DNA of 21,718 nucleotides from Hypericibacter sp050729195 (GCF_050729195.1 NZ_JBOHKS010000241.1:1-21718); one strand, 5' to 3'. Counted from the first letter of the stretch, positions 7,828 to 15,293 are shown. The notes: generated by a model not told the origin, from the letters alone. Made by a program: numbers and translations.

Positions 7828-7875
7828 AGGCGGAAGGTCGCTTCGCTCCCTGACTCCTGTGGTGCAACGGAGACG

Positions 7876-7950
7876 ATGTCTAACACCGAACCTCGATCTC
7901 TCGAAAATCACCGCCGGCCGTGTCTTTCCGTTTTAGTTTCTCCTCCATGA
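7876..7950 (+). CDS. 24-codon upstream ORF coupled to the beta-lactamase start
   Basis: An ATG at 7876, preceded by CGGAG at about four bases, opens a 24-codon frame (MSNTEPRSLENHRRP, then CLSVLVSPP). Its TGA (7948-7950) overlaps the beta-lactamase ATG (7947-7949) as ATGA. The beta-lactamase ATG has no recognisable Shine-Dalgarno of its own, so ribosomes ending here could reinitiate on it. The peptide has no recognised domain and may matter only as a translated leader. It is too short to judge by composition, and it may be fortuitous. Confidence 0.35.
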   Translation: MSNTEPRSLENHRRPCLSVLVSPP

Positions 7951-8852
7951 TCCAGATCGAATCTCTCCTTCGCGACATCATCACGCGCCGGACGCTGCTG
8001 GCGGCCACGAGTTCCGTCCTGTTCGGTGGCGCTGTCGCGCTCGCCTCGCGGCGCGCATTGGCGGCCGAGCCGGACTTCAAGGCCATTCGCGCGCGCATCG
8101 GCGGCAGTCTCGGCGTTCATGCGCTCGATACGCAGTCCGGGCGGCGCATCGGCTTTGACGACAGCTCGCTCTTCGCGATGGCCTCGACCTTCAAGCTGCC
8201 GCTGGCGGCGGCGGTCCTGGTGCAGGTCGATCGCGGGCAGCTCGAGCTCGATCAGAAGGTCCCGATCCGGGAGTCGGACATGGTGAATTACGCGCCGGTC
8301 ACCTCGACGCATGTCACGCAGGGCTCGATCACCGTGCGCGAGCTCCTGGCCGCCATCATCGAGGTCAGCGACAATCCGGCGGCCAATCTGCTGCTGGACC
8401 TGATCGGGGGGCCGCAGGGCTTCACGCAATTCATGCGCAGCCTCGGCGATCGCGTGACGCGGCTCGACCGCTTCGAGCCCGAGCTCAACACCAACCTCTC
8501 CGCCGATCTTCGCGACACCACGACCGCCCGCGCCATGGTGGACGACATGGCGCAGGTCCTCGCGGGTCCCGTCTTGTCGGATGCGTCGCGGGTCCTGCTG
8601 ATCAACTGGCTCGTCGGCGCCCGCACCGGCCTCGCCCGCATCCGCGCGGGCCTGCCGTCGGACTGGAAGGCCGGCGACAAGTCGGGCAGCGGCGCCAACG
8701 GGGCCATCAACGACGTCGCCATCGCCTGGCCGCCGAACCGCAAGCCGATCCTGATCGCCATCTACATGTCCGGCTCATCGCACACAGCGGACTCTCTCAG
8801 CACCGCCCACGCCGAGATCGCGGCGGCAATTGTGAAGGAAATGATGAGCTGA
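7947..8852 (+). CDS. bla: Class A (serine) beta-lactamase, Tat-exported
   Basis: 301 residues. It hydrolyses beta-lactam antibiotics in the periplasm. All class A motifs are present: STFK with nucleophile Ser80 and Lys83 (Ambler 70/73), SDN 141-143 (Ambler 130-132), E177-PELN (Ambler Glu166 and Asn170) and KSG 245-247 (Ambler 234-236). The N-terminus has TRRTLLAATSSVLFGG and then ALAA before EPDF, a twin-arginine signal with an AxA-type cleavage site near residue 40. The frame can be extended to a GTG at 7920, but the ATG at 7947 gives a normal signal peptide and forms an ATGA overlap with a short upstream ORF. Substrate range (penicillinase, cephalosporinase or extended) cannot be read by eye. 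No ampR/blaI-like regulator or mobile element is adjacent, so it looks like a resident chromosomal gene. Confidence 0.94.
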   Translation: MIQIESLLRDIITRRTLLAATSSVLFGGAVALASRRALAAEPDFKAIRARIGGSLGVHALDTQSGRRIGFDDSSLFAMASTFKLPLAAAVLVQVDRGQLELDQKVPIRESDMVNYAPVTSTHVTQGSITVRELLAAIIEVSDNPAANLLLDLIGGPQGFTQFMRSLGDRVTRLDRFEPELNTNLSADLRDTTTARAMVDDMAQVLAGPVLSDASRVLLINWLVGARTGLARIRAGLPSDWKAGDKSGSGANGAINDVAIAWPPNRKPILIAIYMSGSSHTADSLSTAHAEIAAAIVKEMMS

Positions 8853-8864
8853 GGGATCTGGCCT

Positions 8865-8890
8865 CCTCTCGAGGGGAGAGGTGGATTTTT
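8865..8890 (+). terminator. Probable terminator after bla
   Basis: CCTCTC (8865-8870) pairs with GAGAGG (8876-8881) around a GAGGG loop. Five T (8886-8890) follow after TGGA. It is 12 bp past the bla stop and before the TPR gene. The stem is short and the T-tract is four bases away, so efficiency is uncertain. Confidence 0.5.
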
Positions 8891-8956
8891 CGTGTCGATC
8901 CTCGATTCCCTCAAAAATCAAGGCGCGTTTCTGCGTTCCGTCCTAGGCTCCCCCCG

Positions 8957-9571
8957 ATGGGACAGATCGACTCCCTGATCCGGAGCGCGGTGTCGGCGTT
9001 CAATGCGGGCTCGCCTGATTCGGCGCAGGCCCTTTGCAAGGAAGGGCTGCGCCTGGCGCCCGACGATGTGGCGCTGCATCACCTGCTCGCCAATATCCTG
9101 TTCGCGAAAGGGGACCCCCAGGGGGCCGCGGCGCATCTGACGCCCAGCCTGCGCCGGCAATCGGCCAACCCGCCCGCGCGCAAGCTCGCGGCCAAGATCG
9201 CGCGTCAGCTTTGGGAACGGGGCGATCCCGAAACGGCGGCGGCGCTGCTGACGCTGGCGATCGACGAGACCAGCCCCGCCTCGTTCTGGTTCGATCTCGG
9301 CCTGGCGCGCCAGGATCTCCAGGATCTCGATGGCGCGGCCGCCGCCTATCGCGCGGCGCTCGAACGCCAGCCCACCATGGCCGAGGCCTCGGTCAATCTG
9401 GGCGTGGTGCTGCAGGAAGGGGGCGACCTGACGGGCGCGATGGCGGCCTATGGCCGGGCCTACCGCCTGCGGCCCGCGACCTTCGGCATGATCGCCCATG
9501 CGCTGACCTCGTCGCCCAAAGGCAGGCTCTGGCTCGATCCCGAGGCGCTGAAGCGGGCACTCGGCGGCTGA
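8957..9571 (+). CDS. Tetratricopeptide-repeat protein
   Basis: 204 residues, soluble, with no signal peptide or membrane segment. It contains recognisable TPR helices: one pair around 4-35 (AVSAFNAGSPDSAQALCKEGLRLAP split over two helices), one at 40-68, one around 108-140 (FWFDLGLARQDLQDLDGAAAAY) and one around 142-172 (ASVNLGVVLQEGGDLTGAMAAY then GRAYRLRP). TPRs mediate protein-protein contacts; no enzymatic domain is fused, so the partner is unknown. The ATG at 8957 is the first good start and directly precedes the first repeat. The gene stands alone between bla and a convergent gene whose stop is only 14 bp away, so transcripts may overlap at the 3' ends. Confidence 0.8.
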   Translation: MGQIDSLIRSAVSAFNAGSPDSAQALCKEGLRLAPDDVALHHLLANILFAKGDPQGAAAHLTPSLRRQSANPPARKLAAKIARQLWERGDPETAAALLTLAIDETSPASFWFDLGLARQDLQDLDGAAAAYRAALERQPTMAEASVNLGVVLQEGGDLTGAMAAYGRAYRLRPATFGMIAHALTSSPKGRLWLDPEALKRALGG

Positions 9572-9584
9572 GCCTTCGTCCGGT

Positions 9585-10313
9585 CTAGTCGCCGCGCTTG
9601 GCGCGGAACTGCTTGCGATAGACGCCGGGCGTCTTCATCACCTGGGCGACGGTGCCGGCATAGGCCGCCTGGCGGACGGGATCGAAGCTCTCGCAGACGA
9701 GATCGAGGCTCGCGCGCGAGACCGGGAAACATTGCGCGACCGGCATCCCCTTCGGCAGGACACCGGTGAAATCGGGATCGAGCCAGACCGCGGGGAAATT
9801 GATTCCGCCATCCTGGAAGCGGTCGGAATCGACCAGCCCCGTCAGCAGTCGGAAGGGCAGGTCGTCGCGATTGACCGGGTGGGTCGCGAACAGCGACCAG
9901 CCGGGCTCGAGCTCGACCGTCCAGAAGCTGTTGAATTTGAGCGCCGAGCGCCCGTTGGCGAAAGGCGCGCCGGCGAACTGCTCGGCGACATGGAAGCTCA
10001 AGGGCGCGCGCGGATGACCCGAGGTGGCCGGCGCCGGAACCTCCCAGTCCCAGGCGACCTTGTCCTTCTCGATCCGCACGTCGCAGGGCAGCGGCATCAG
10101 GAACCCATGCGTCATCGCATCGACGAAGGGCGGGCATTGCTTGACGGTGCGGATGTCGCGGCCATGGCTTTCGGAAAAGGCCTTGGCCGGCATCGCCTTC
10201 AGCCAGTCGGGGAGGCCAGCCCGCGCCGGCACCGGCGGGGGCAGATGCTCGGCCAGCGCCGGATCGCAGCGGAAGACGATGCGCATCGCAGGAGGTCCCG
10301 AAGGAAACCCCAT
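9585..10313 (-). CDS. Uncharacterised protein, tentatively DUF6065-like
   Basis: Up to 242 residues, soluble, no signal peptide. I do not recognise an enzyme motif. The order of blocks resembles proteins annotated DUF6065: an opening with LPDWLKAMP, then TVKQCPPFVDAMTHGFLMPLPCDV, a central WTVELEPGWSLFATHPVNR, then LTGLVDSDRF, INFPAVWLDPDFTG and LPKGMPVAQCFPVSR. The resemblance is from memory and partial, so treat the name as a hint. The start could be the ATG at 10313 or the one at 10286 (MRIVFRCDP), which fits a compact domain better; neither has a good Shine-Dalgarno. It lies downstream of another minus-strand gene of unknown function with an 84-bp gap, so the two may share a transcript. 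Confidence 0.75.
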   Translation of the reverse strand: MGFPSGPPAMRIVFRCDPALAEHLPPPVPARAGLPDWLKAMPAKAFSESHGRDIRTVKQCPPFVDAMTHGFLMPLPCDVRIEKDKVAWDWEVPAPATSGHPRAPLSFHVAEQFAGAPFANGRSALKFNSFWTVELEPGWSLFATHPVNRDDLPFRLLTGLVDSDRFQDGGINFPAVWLDPDFTGVLPKGMPVAQCFPVSRASLDLVCESFDPVRQAAYAGTVAQVMKTPGVYRKQFRAKRGD

Positions 10314-10397
10314 GCTCGCGACCGCGCGCCCGCGGAATCAAATGAACAGTTGTCCATGGGAAGAGCGCGGAAGCGGGCCATCGCCCCCTGAGCCTGC

Positions 10398-11030
10398 TTA
10401 CTCCAGCCCGCCCGTGCGCCCGATGGTGCGGCAGGTGCGGGCGGTGTCGGCCAGGTCGCAGAGCTCGGCGTCGCGCACGACCGCGACCCAGTCCTTGGCG
10501 TTCGCCTGCTGCAGCGGATGCTGGGTCTCGTCGTCGCCATGCCAGGCCCGCTGCACCACATGGAGCGACTTCACGCCCTGGATCGCCTTGATCGCCAGGA
10601 ATTCGACGGTCTTGAGCACGACGCCGGGTGCGGCCTTGCTCGGGTCGGGGCCCTTGCACTCCACATAGGCGAGCGCCACGAAATAGCCGTTCTCGCCGAT
10701 CGAGCGCGGGCCCTCATGGCGGGTCGCCTGGCAGCCGGTGCCGAAGGCCGCGACCACCCGGTCGAGATAATGCCCGGGATCGAGCTGGATCCCGGGGAAC
10801 TCCTGGACCGTGACCATGTCGGTCCAGTCGGTGACCGACTGGCCCTTCGGCAGATACTCGACGATGGTCTGGGTGGTGTCTTCATGCCGCCAAGCCTCGT
10901 CCCAGCCGCTGGGGATGGCGACGAAGAGCTGCTCGCCGGCGAGGGCCGGCCGGGCGAGGAAGGGCAGGGCCAGGGCGAGCAGTGCCATGCTCAACCCGCC
11001 CGCGGCGAGCAGCCGACCCAGCCTGGCCAT
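10398..11030 (-). CDS. Exported protein of unknown function
   Basis: 210 residues from ATG 11030, which has a G-rich Shine-Dalgarno (GGGGGA) about 10 bases upstream; a TTG at 11048 would add six residues. The first ~31 residues are a Sec signal: MARLGR, a long Leu/Ala core and PALA before GEQLF. The mature part is about 180 residues with cysteines in three places (TGCQATR, YVECKG, and AELCDLADTARTC), consistent with periplasmic disulphides. Blocks such as IPSGWDEAWR, DWTDMVTVQEFPG and VKTVEFLAIKAIQG hint at a compact alpha/beta domain, but I recognise no named family. Gene order gives no function. Confidence 0.78.
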   Translation of the reverse strand: MARLGRLLAAGGLSMALLALALPFLARPALAGEQLFVAIPSGWDEAWRHEDTTQTIVEYLPKGQSVTDWTDMVTVQEFPGIQLDPGHYLDRVVAAFGTGCQATRHEGPRSIGENGYFVALAYVECKGPDPSKAAPGVVLKTVEFLAIKAIQGVKSLHVVQRAWHGDDETQHPLQQANAKDWVAVVRDAELCDLADTARTCRTIGRTGGLE

Positions 11031-11138
11031 GATCAGAACGTCCCCCAACTCGAATCCCGGGGCGAGGCTAGTGTCCCGCCGCCAGCCCGGTCAAGCCGCG
11101 CTGGGACAAATAACGTTCATGGGGATTGCCCCTCGCCC

Positions 11139-11213
11139 GTCATCGCCGGACTTGATCCGGCGATCCAGGGGCCGGCAAAGGCTGGATGCCCGGGTCAAGC
11201 CCGAGCAAGACAG
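11139..11213 (+). repeat. Palindromic intergenic repeat (copy A, diverged)
   Basis: GTCATCGCCGGACTTGATCC followed by GGCGATCCA forms one stem, and CTGGATGCCCGGGTCAAGCC followed by CGAG forms a second, weaker one. This is the two-hairpin extragenic palindrome seen twice more near 20714-20928, here more diverged. It fills the gap between the exported-protein gene and rsmD. Such elements are common in alphaproteobacterial intergenic DNA. Confidence 0.75.
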
Positions 11214-11241
11214 GGAAGTGATGGGCGAGAGGGGGCGCCGC

Positions 11242-11805
11242 TTACCCCTGCCACTGCAGGAACGTCAGCTTCGCCTTTCCATAACGCCGCTCGTCGAGCG
11301 CCGTGAAGCCTGCGGGCGGCGCCAGGTCTTCGACCGTCGCGGTCTCGATCACGGCGATGGCGCCGGGGGCGAGCCAGCCTTCGCGGGCGAGGGCGGCCAG
11401 CGCGGGGGCGGCGAGGCCTTTGCCATAGGGCGGGTCGAGGAAGGCGAGGGCCGCGGCCGCCGGTGCCGCGCCGGGCTTGGTCGCATCCACCTGGCGCAGG
11501 CTCACCCGCGCGATCTCGCCCAGGGCCATGGCATTGCCGCGCGCGAGCGTGATGGCGGCGGCGTCATTGTCGATCAGGATCGCCTTGGCGGCCCCGCGCG
11601 ACAGGGCCTCGAGACCGAACGCACCCGTGCCGCAGAAGACGTCGAGCACGATCGCGTCGCGGATGACGAGGCCGGCCTTGGCCGGCGCGCCATGCTCGAG
11701 GATGTTGAAGAGCGACTGGCGCGCGCGGTCCGAGGTGGGGCGGATGGCATCGCCCTCGGGCGCCGCCAGCGCACGGCCCCTAAGACGGCCGGCGACGATG
11801 CGCAT
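11242..11805 (-). CDS. rsmD: 16S rRNA (guanine(966)-N(2))-methyltransferase RsmD
   Basis: 187 residues, the usual RsmD length. It methylates N2 of G966 in 16S rRNA of the small subunit. It begins with MRIVAGRLRGRAL, typical for RsmD, and contains RPTSDRARQSLFNIL (22-36), the SAM-binding DVFCGTGAFGLEAL (55-68) and the catalytic DPPYGKGL (124-131, the D/N-PPY motif). The frame is open upstream to 11967, but that part runs through the repeat tract of rluB in another frame, so I chose ATG 11805. This start lies 26 bp inside the 3' end of rluB. Adjacency of an RluB-type pseudouridine synthase and rsmD is a recurrent alphaproteobacterial arrangement and fits a ribosome-maturation operon. Confidence 0.94.
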   Translation of the reverse strand: MRIVAGRLRGRALAAPEGDAIRPTSDRARQSLFNILEHGAPAKAGLVIRDAIVLDVFCGTGAFGLEALSRGAAKAILIDNDAAAITLARGNAMALGEIARVSLRQVDATKPGAAPAAAALAFLDPPYGKGLAAPALAALAREGWLAPGAIAVIETATVEDLAPPAGFTALDERRYGKAKLTFLQWQG

Positions 11806-13363
11806 GACCGGGCTTCGCGCCAGCAGCGCCGCCGGGTTTGCCGCGGCGGTCTTTCTTGAAATGTTTTTCGTCCGGCCGCTTTGCGCCCCGATTATCGACA
11901 GGTCGCTTCGCGCTCCGGTCATCGACAGGCCGCTTCGCATCTCTGTCGCTTGCAGATCGCTTCGCATCTCTGTCGTTTATAGGTCGCTTCGCGCCGGCAT
12001 CCATCGGCCGCTTCGCAGCTCTGTCGTTTGCAGATCGCTTCGCGGCTCTGTCGTCCCCCGGCCGCTTCGCAGTTCGGTCATCCCCAGGTCGCTTCGCATC
12101 TCTGTCGTTTACAGGTCGCTTCGCATCTCTGTCGTTTATAGATCGCTTCGCTCTGGCATCGCGCGGCGCGGGACGGTCATGGCGCTTATCGAATCTCGGT
12201 CCGTCGGGCTTCACGAAGGAGCGCGCCTCGCGGGTCTCGAAATTCTCCTCGATTTTCTCGAGGCGGCGCTCGCCGCGCTTGCCGCGCAGCGCCCGGTCGC
12301 GCGGCTCGAAGGGCTGGTCCGGCTTGGAGAAGGGCTTCTCGCCGCGCGGTCTTTGCGCGTCGCGGTCCTCGCGCGGCCCGCGCGCGGGGGCGGCGCGATG
12401 GGCATCGGATTTCGCACCCGCATATTTCGCGTCGCGGTCGCGCTTGCCGGGCCGCAGCTTTTTCGATGCCGCGCCTGCCGTCTCCTCGCGCTTCAGCCGG
12501 CGCTTCTCGTCATGGGTCTCCTCGCGCAGGCGGCGCTTCTCGGCCGCGGTCGCGGCGCCGCCGGTGCCCTCGCCCATCTGCTCCTTGACCACGCGCGGCG
12601 AGACTTCCTCCACGCCGCCGGGCTCGAGCAGCCCCAGCTGGAACGGGCCATAGGCGATGCGGATGAGCCGGCTCACCTGCCAGCCCATATGCTCGCAGAT
12701 GCGCCGCACCTCGCGGTTCTTGCCCTCGGTCAGCGACATGGTGATCCAGGCATTGTCGCCCTGCTGCCGGTCGAGCTGCGCGCCGATCGCCCCATAGCGC
12801 ACCCCCTCGATGGTGATGCCCTTGGCGAGACCGCTCAAGGCCAGCGGATCGACATCGCCATTGACCCGCACGCGGTAGCGCCGCGCCCAGCCGGTCGAGG
12901 GCAGCTCGAGCTTGCGCGCGAGCTCGCCGTCATTGGTGAGCAGCAGCAGCCCCTCGGAATTGTAGTCGAGCCGGCCGATGGTGATGACGCGCGGCAGTTC
13001 CTTCGGCAGCTCGTCGAAGATGGTGCGCCGGCCCTCGGGATCGCGGTTGGTGGTGAGGAGCCCGCGCGGCTTGCTGTAGCGCCAGAGCCGGGTCGGCGTC
13101 TTGACCGGGATCGGCTTGCCATCGACCAGGATGCGCGCCTGGTCGGTGACGTTGAGGGCCGGGCTCGAAAGCTTATGCCCGTCGACCGTGACGCGGCCTT
13201 CGGCGATCCAGCGCTCCGCATCGCGGCGCGAGCAGAGGCCCGCGCGCGCGAGCCGCTTGGCGATCCGCTCGCCCGCCTTGGCCGATGAAGACGGGGGCGC
13301 GGGGGCGTCGGGCGGAAGGTCGGGCTTCTCGGCATCGGGTTCGTCGATGTCGGACTCGTTCAT
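11780..13363 (-). CDS. rluB: RluB-type 23S rRNA pseudouridine synthase with long basic repeat tail
   Basis: 527 residues from ATG 13363 (a TTG lies one codon upstream). It isomerises a uridine in 23S rRNA to pseudouridine. Domains (numbered from that TTG): an acidic, Pro-rich head (1-30); an S4 RNA-binding domain (about 33-80, AKRLARAGLCSRRDAERWI); and the catalytic domain (95-250) with GRLDYNSEGLLLLTNDG, whose Asp134 is the nucleophile, EGKNREVRRICEHMGWQV and LIRIAYGPFQLG. After about residue 262 comes a ~265-residue Arg/Lys/Asp-rich, low-complexity tail that ends in about ten tandem copies of a 9-residue unit AKRPxxDRx (406-498). The family core is normally about 250-300 residues, so half of this protein is tail, presumably disordered and RNA-binding. 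Family assignment is secure; RluB versus another RsuA/RluB-type member is likely but not proven. Confidence 0.92.
   Translation of the reverse strand: MNESDIDEPDAEKPDLPPDAPAPPSSSAKAGERIAKRLARAGLCSRRDAERWIAEGRVTVDGHKLSSPALNVTDQARILVDGKPIPVKTPTRLWRYSKPRGLLTTNRDPEGRRTIFDELPKELPRVITIGRLDYNSEGLLLLTNDGELARKLELPSTGWARRYRVRVNGDVDPLALSGLAKGITIEGVRYGAIGAQLDRQQGDNAWITMSLTEGKNREVRRICEHMGWQVSRLIRIAYGPFQLGLLEPGGVEEVSPRVVKEQMGEGTGGAATAAEKRRLREETHDEKRRLKREETAGAASKKLRPGKRDRDAKYAGAKSDAHRAAPARGPREDRDAQRPRGEKPFSKPDQPFEPRDRALRGKRGERRLEKIEENFETREARSFVKPDGPRFDKRHDRPAPRDARAKRSINDRDAKRPVNDRDAKRPGDDRTAKRPGDDRAAKRSANDRAAKRPMDAGAKRPINDRDAKRSASDRDAKRPVDDRSAKRPVDNRGAKRPDEKHFKKDRRGKPGGAAGAKPGHAHRRRPS
11873..12151 (-). repeat. 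27-bp coding minisatellite in the rluB tail
   Basis: The plus-strand anchor CGCTTCGC recurs at 11904, 11931, 11958, 11985, 12009, 12036, 12063, 12090, 12117 and 12144. Nine of these ten intervals have a fixed period of 27 bp apart from one 24-bp step; a degenerate further unit lies near 11877. The period is a multiple of three, so units add or drop nine residues (AKRPxxDRx) without frameshift; the 24-bp unit encodes eight (AKRPMDAG). Units differ mainly in the variable positions. Confidence 0.95.
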
Positions 13364-13380
13364 CAATCACTCAAACTGAA

Positions 13381-13620
13381 AACCCCTCCCCTTGAGGGGG
13401 AGGTTAGGGTGGGGGGTCGCTTCAAGAAGGGGCGAAGCGAGGGCCAGCCACCGCAGCATAGCGCCTGCGGAAGGGCGGTGCGCGCTCCATCCTGCCGCAG
13501 CGTCTGACGACAGAAACGGCCGGGATCGCGCTTACGGCCACCCCCCACCCCGGCCTCCCCCTCCCGCCGGCTTTGCCGGCAGCTTTTAAGAGTCGCGGGC
13601 GAAGCTCGCCTCGGGGGAGG
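13381..13620. repeat. MITE-like palindromic intergenic element
   Basis: The ~300-bp gap between rluB and the C26 hydrolase gene contains no credible gene. It carries a 24-bp inverted repeat, 13394-13417 against 13540-13563 (21 of 24 positions pair; both arms are runs of G or C), around ~120 bp. A local hairpin CCTCCCC-TTGA-GGGGGAGG lies at the left end, and GCCGGC-TTT-GCCGGC (13566-13580) at the right. Elements of this type, rich in GGGAGG and GGGTGGGG, recur in alphaproteobacterial genomes and give rise to false ORF calls. Confidence 0.65.
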
Positions 13621-13668
13621 TGCAGAAAGCAAGGGAGGTACAAAGATTCGCGCGTCAGCGAGTCCGAT

Positions 13669-14391
13669 TTACCGGGCAGCTTCCACGAACGCCCGGAAGA
13701 TCTTCTCGTCGCCCTTGCTGATCGAGAACTCGGGATGCCACTGCACGCCGAGCACGAAGCGGTGGCGCGGATCCTCGATGCCCTCGATCACGCCGTCCGC
13801 GGCGATGGCGTTGATCTTGACGCCGGGACCCACGCCCTTGGCGGCCTGATGGTGCGCGCTGTTCACCTCGAGCTCGGTCACGCCGCAGATCTTGTGGAGC
13901 AGCGTGCCCTTCTCGACCTTGACGCTGTGGCCCGGCTCGTCGCGCGGGTTGGGCTGCTCATGGGCGAGCGGCGCCTTCACCTCGTCGGGGATATGCTGGA
14001 TCAGCGTGCCGCCCAGCACGACGTTGAGGAGCTGCTGCCCGCCGCAGATGCCGAGCACCGGCAGATCGGTCGCGACCGCGCGTTGGGTGATCTTCCATTC
14101 GAACTCGGTGCGCCGGCCCTTGAGCTTGACCGTCGGATGCTTGTCGGCGGCGCCGAACAGCGACGGGTCGATGTCGAAGGCGCCGCCGGTGACGACGAGG
14201 CCGTCGATGAGGGCCAGATATTCCTCCACCTGCCCGGGCTCATGCGGCAGGAACAGCGGCAGGCCGCCCGCCTTCACCACCGCGTCGGCATAGTTCTGCC
14301 GCACGGCATACCAGGGGAACTTCGAATAGCCGCCCGGCTCCTCGGAATCGAGCGTCACGCCGATGGTCGGGCGCGAGGTCGGGGAAGTCAT
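13669..14391 (-). CDS. Gamma-glutamyl-gamma-aminobutyrate hydrolase family (peptidase C26) protein
   Basis: 240 residues, a class I glutamine-amidotransferase-like fold. The nucleophile elbow is GICGGQQL with Cys116; the partner residues are in VQWHPE (His219 and Glu221). Other family blocks are IGVTLDS near the start, VVTGGAFDIDPSLF (66-79) and NSAHHQA (177-183). Members such as PuuD hydrolyse gamma-glutamyl bonds, for example gamma-Glu-GABA in putrescine breakdown; others act on different gamma-glutamyl amides. No puuA, puuB or puuC is in the window, so the substrate is open. The ATG at 14391 overlaps the stop of the homocysteine methyltransferase-like gene (ATGA), so the two are translationally coupled. 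Confidence 0.9.
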   Translation of the reverse strand: MTSPTSRPTIGVTLDSEEPGGYSKFPWYAVRQNYADAVVKAGGLPLFLPHEPGQVEEYLALIDGLVVTGGAFDIDPSLFGAADKHPTVKLKGRRTEFEWKITQRAVATDLPVLGICGGQQLLNVVLGGTLIQHIPDEVKAPLAHEQPNPRDEPGHSVKVEKGTLLHKICGVTELEVNSAHHQAAKGVGPGVKINAIAADGVIEGIEDPRHRFVLGVQWHPEFSISKGDEKIFRAFVEAAR

Positions 14392-15293
14392 CGTTTCGTC
14401 TCCGTCAGGGCCTTGAGCCGGGCGATATGCGCCGGCCCGGTGCCGCAGCAGCCGCCGACGATCCTGGCGCCGGCGTCATGCCAGTGATGGGCATGATGCG
14501 CATAGGACTCCGGATCGAGATCGTCGCGCAAGGGGAGAAGCCCGTCCTCCTCCATCACCCAGTCGGCCGGCACCGGCTTGAAGGCGTTGGCATAGCCGCC
14601 GGCGACCCCGCCTTTCAGCCGCGCCAGCTCGGGCATGGCGGCGGTGATGCTCTCCGGGCTGCAGCAATTGACCAGGAAGGCCGAGACGGGCAGATGCGCG
14701 ATCGCCTTGGCGGCCTCGGTCACGGTCTCGCCCGAGCGCAGCCGCCCCGAATTGTCCTCATGGAGCGTCCAGCTCACCCAGACCGGAAGCCCGGTCATGG
14801 CGGCGGCGGTGGCGGCCGCGACCGCCTCGGCCGCGCTCGACATGGTCTCGCACAGCATCACGTCGGAATAGGGGGCGAGCAGCGAGGCCTGCTCCTCATA
14901 GAGCGGCTCGATCTCGGCGAAGCTCCCGACCAGGTCGGGCCGGTAGCTGCCGCGAAGCGGCGGCAGGGAGCCGGCGATGAAGACCTTGCGCCCCGAGCGG
15001 TCGCGCGCCTCCTGCGCCAGCGCACCCGCCCTATGATTGAGCTCGGCACAGCGATGCTCGATCCCTTCCTTGGCGAGCTCGGCGCGGATGATGCCGTAGC
15101 TGTTGGTGGTGATGATCTCGGCCCCGGCCGCGATGTAGTCCTCATGCACCTGGCGCACCGTGTCCGGCGCCACGATCAGCCCGTTGGCCGACCAGATGGT
15201 GTCGAGGATCGGCACGCCGCGCATGCGCAGCTCGCGCCCCATGCCGCCATCGAGCAGCACGGTCCGGTCGGGGAGGGGCAGGGTTGGGATCAT
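14388..15293 (-). CDS. Homocysteine S-methyltransferase family protein
   Basis: 301 residues, a TIM barrel of the zinc-dependent homocysteine/thiol methyltransferase family. LLDGGMGREL (13-22) is the typical opening, ITTNSYG (61-67) follows, and the three zinc cysteines are visible: Cys210 in LVNCCSPE and Cys282-Cys283 in VGGCCGTGP. These enzymes move a methyl group from S-methylmethionine, betaine or similar donors to homocysteine or another thiol. The protein is the stand-alone type, without cobalamin or folate domains. It is first in a two-gene operon with the C26 hydrolase, overlapping by ATGA. Which methyl donor it uses cannot be read from sequence. The ATG at 15293 lacks a clear Shine-Dalgarno. 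Confidence 0.9.
   Translation of the reverse strand: MIPTLPLPDRTVLLDGGMGRELRMRGVPILDTIWSANGLIVAPDTVRQVHEDYIAAGAEIITTNSYGIIRAELAKEGIEHRCAELNHRAGALAQEARDRSGRKVFIAGSLPPLRGSYRPDLVGSFAEIEPLYEEQASLLAPYSDVMLCETMSSAAEAVAAATAAAMTGLPVWVSWTLHEDNSGRLRSGETVTEAAKAIAHLPVSAFLVNCCSPESITAAMPELARLKGGVAGGYANAFKPVPADWVMEEDGLLPLRDDLDPESYAHHAHHWHDAGARIVGGCCGTGPAHIARLKALTETKR

Noticed and set aside
5653..7911. 752-codon minus-strand ORF opposite mutL
   Set aside because: Complement of a full set of MutL motifs; length reflects GC bias, not coding.
9460..10659. 399-codon minus-strand ORF
   Set aside because: Runs out of phase across two better-supported minus genes and has shadow-like composition.
11477..13288. 603-codon plus-strand ORF with RSLRISVVYRSLR-type repeats
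   Set aside because: It is the antisense translation of the 27-bp repeat and RluB domains; the repeat period keeps all frames open.
13363..13632. 89-codon minus-strand ORF in the rluB-downstream gap
   Set aside because: Entirely inside the palindromic element; low-complexity product typical of false calls on such repeats.
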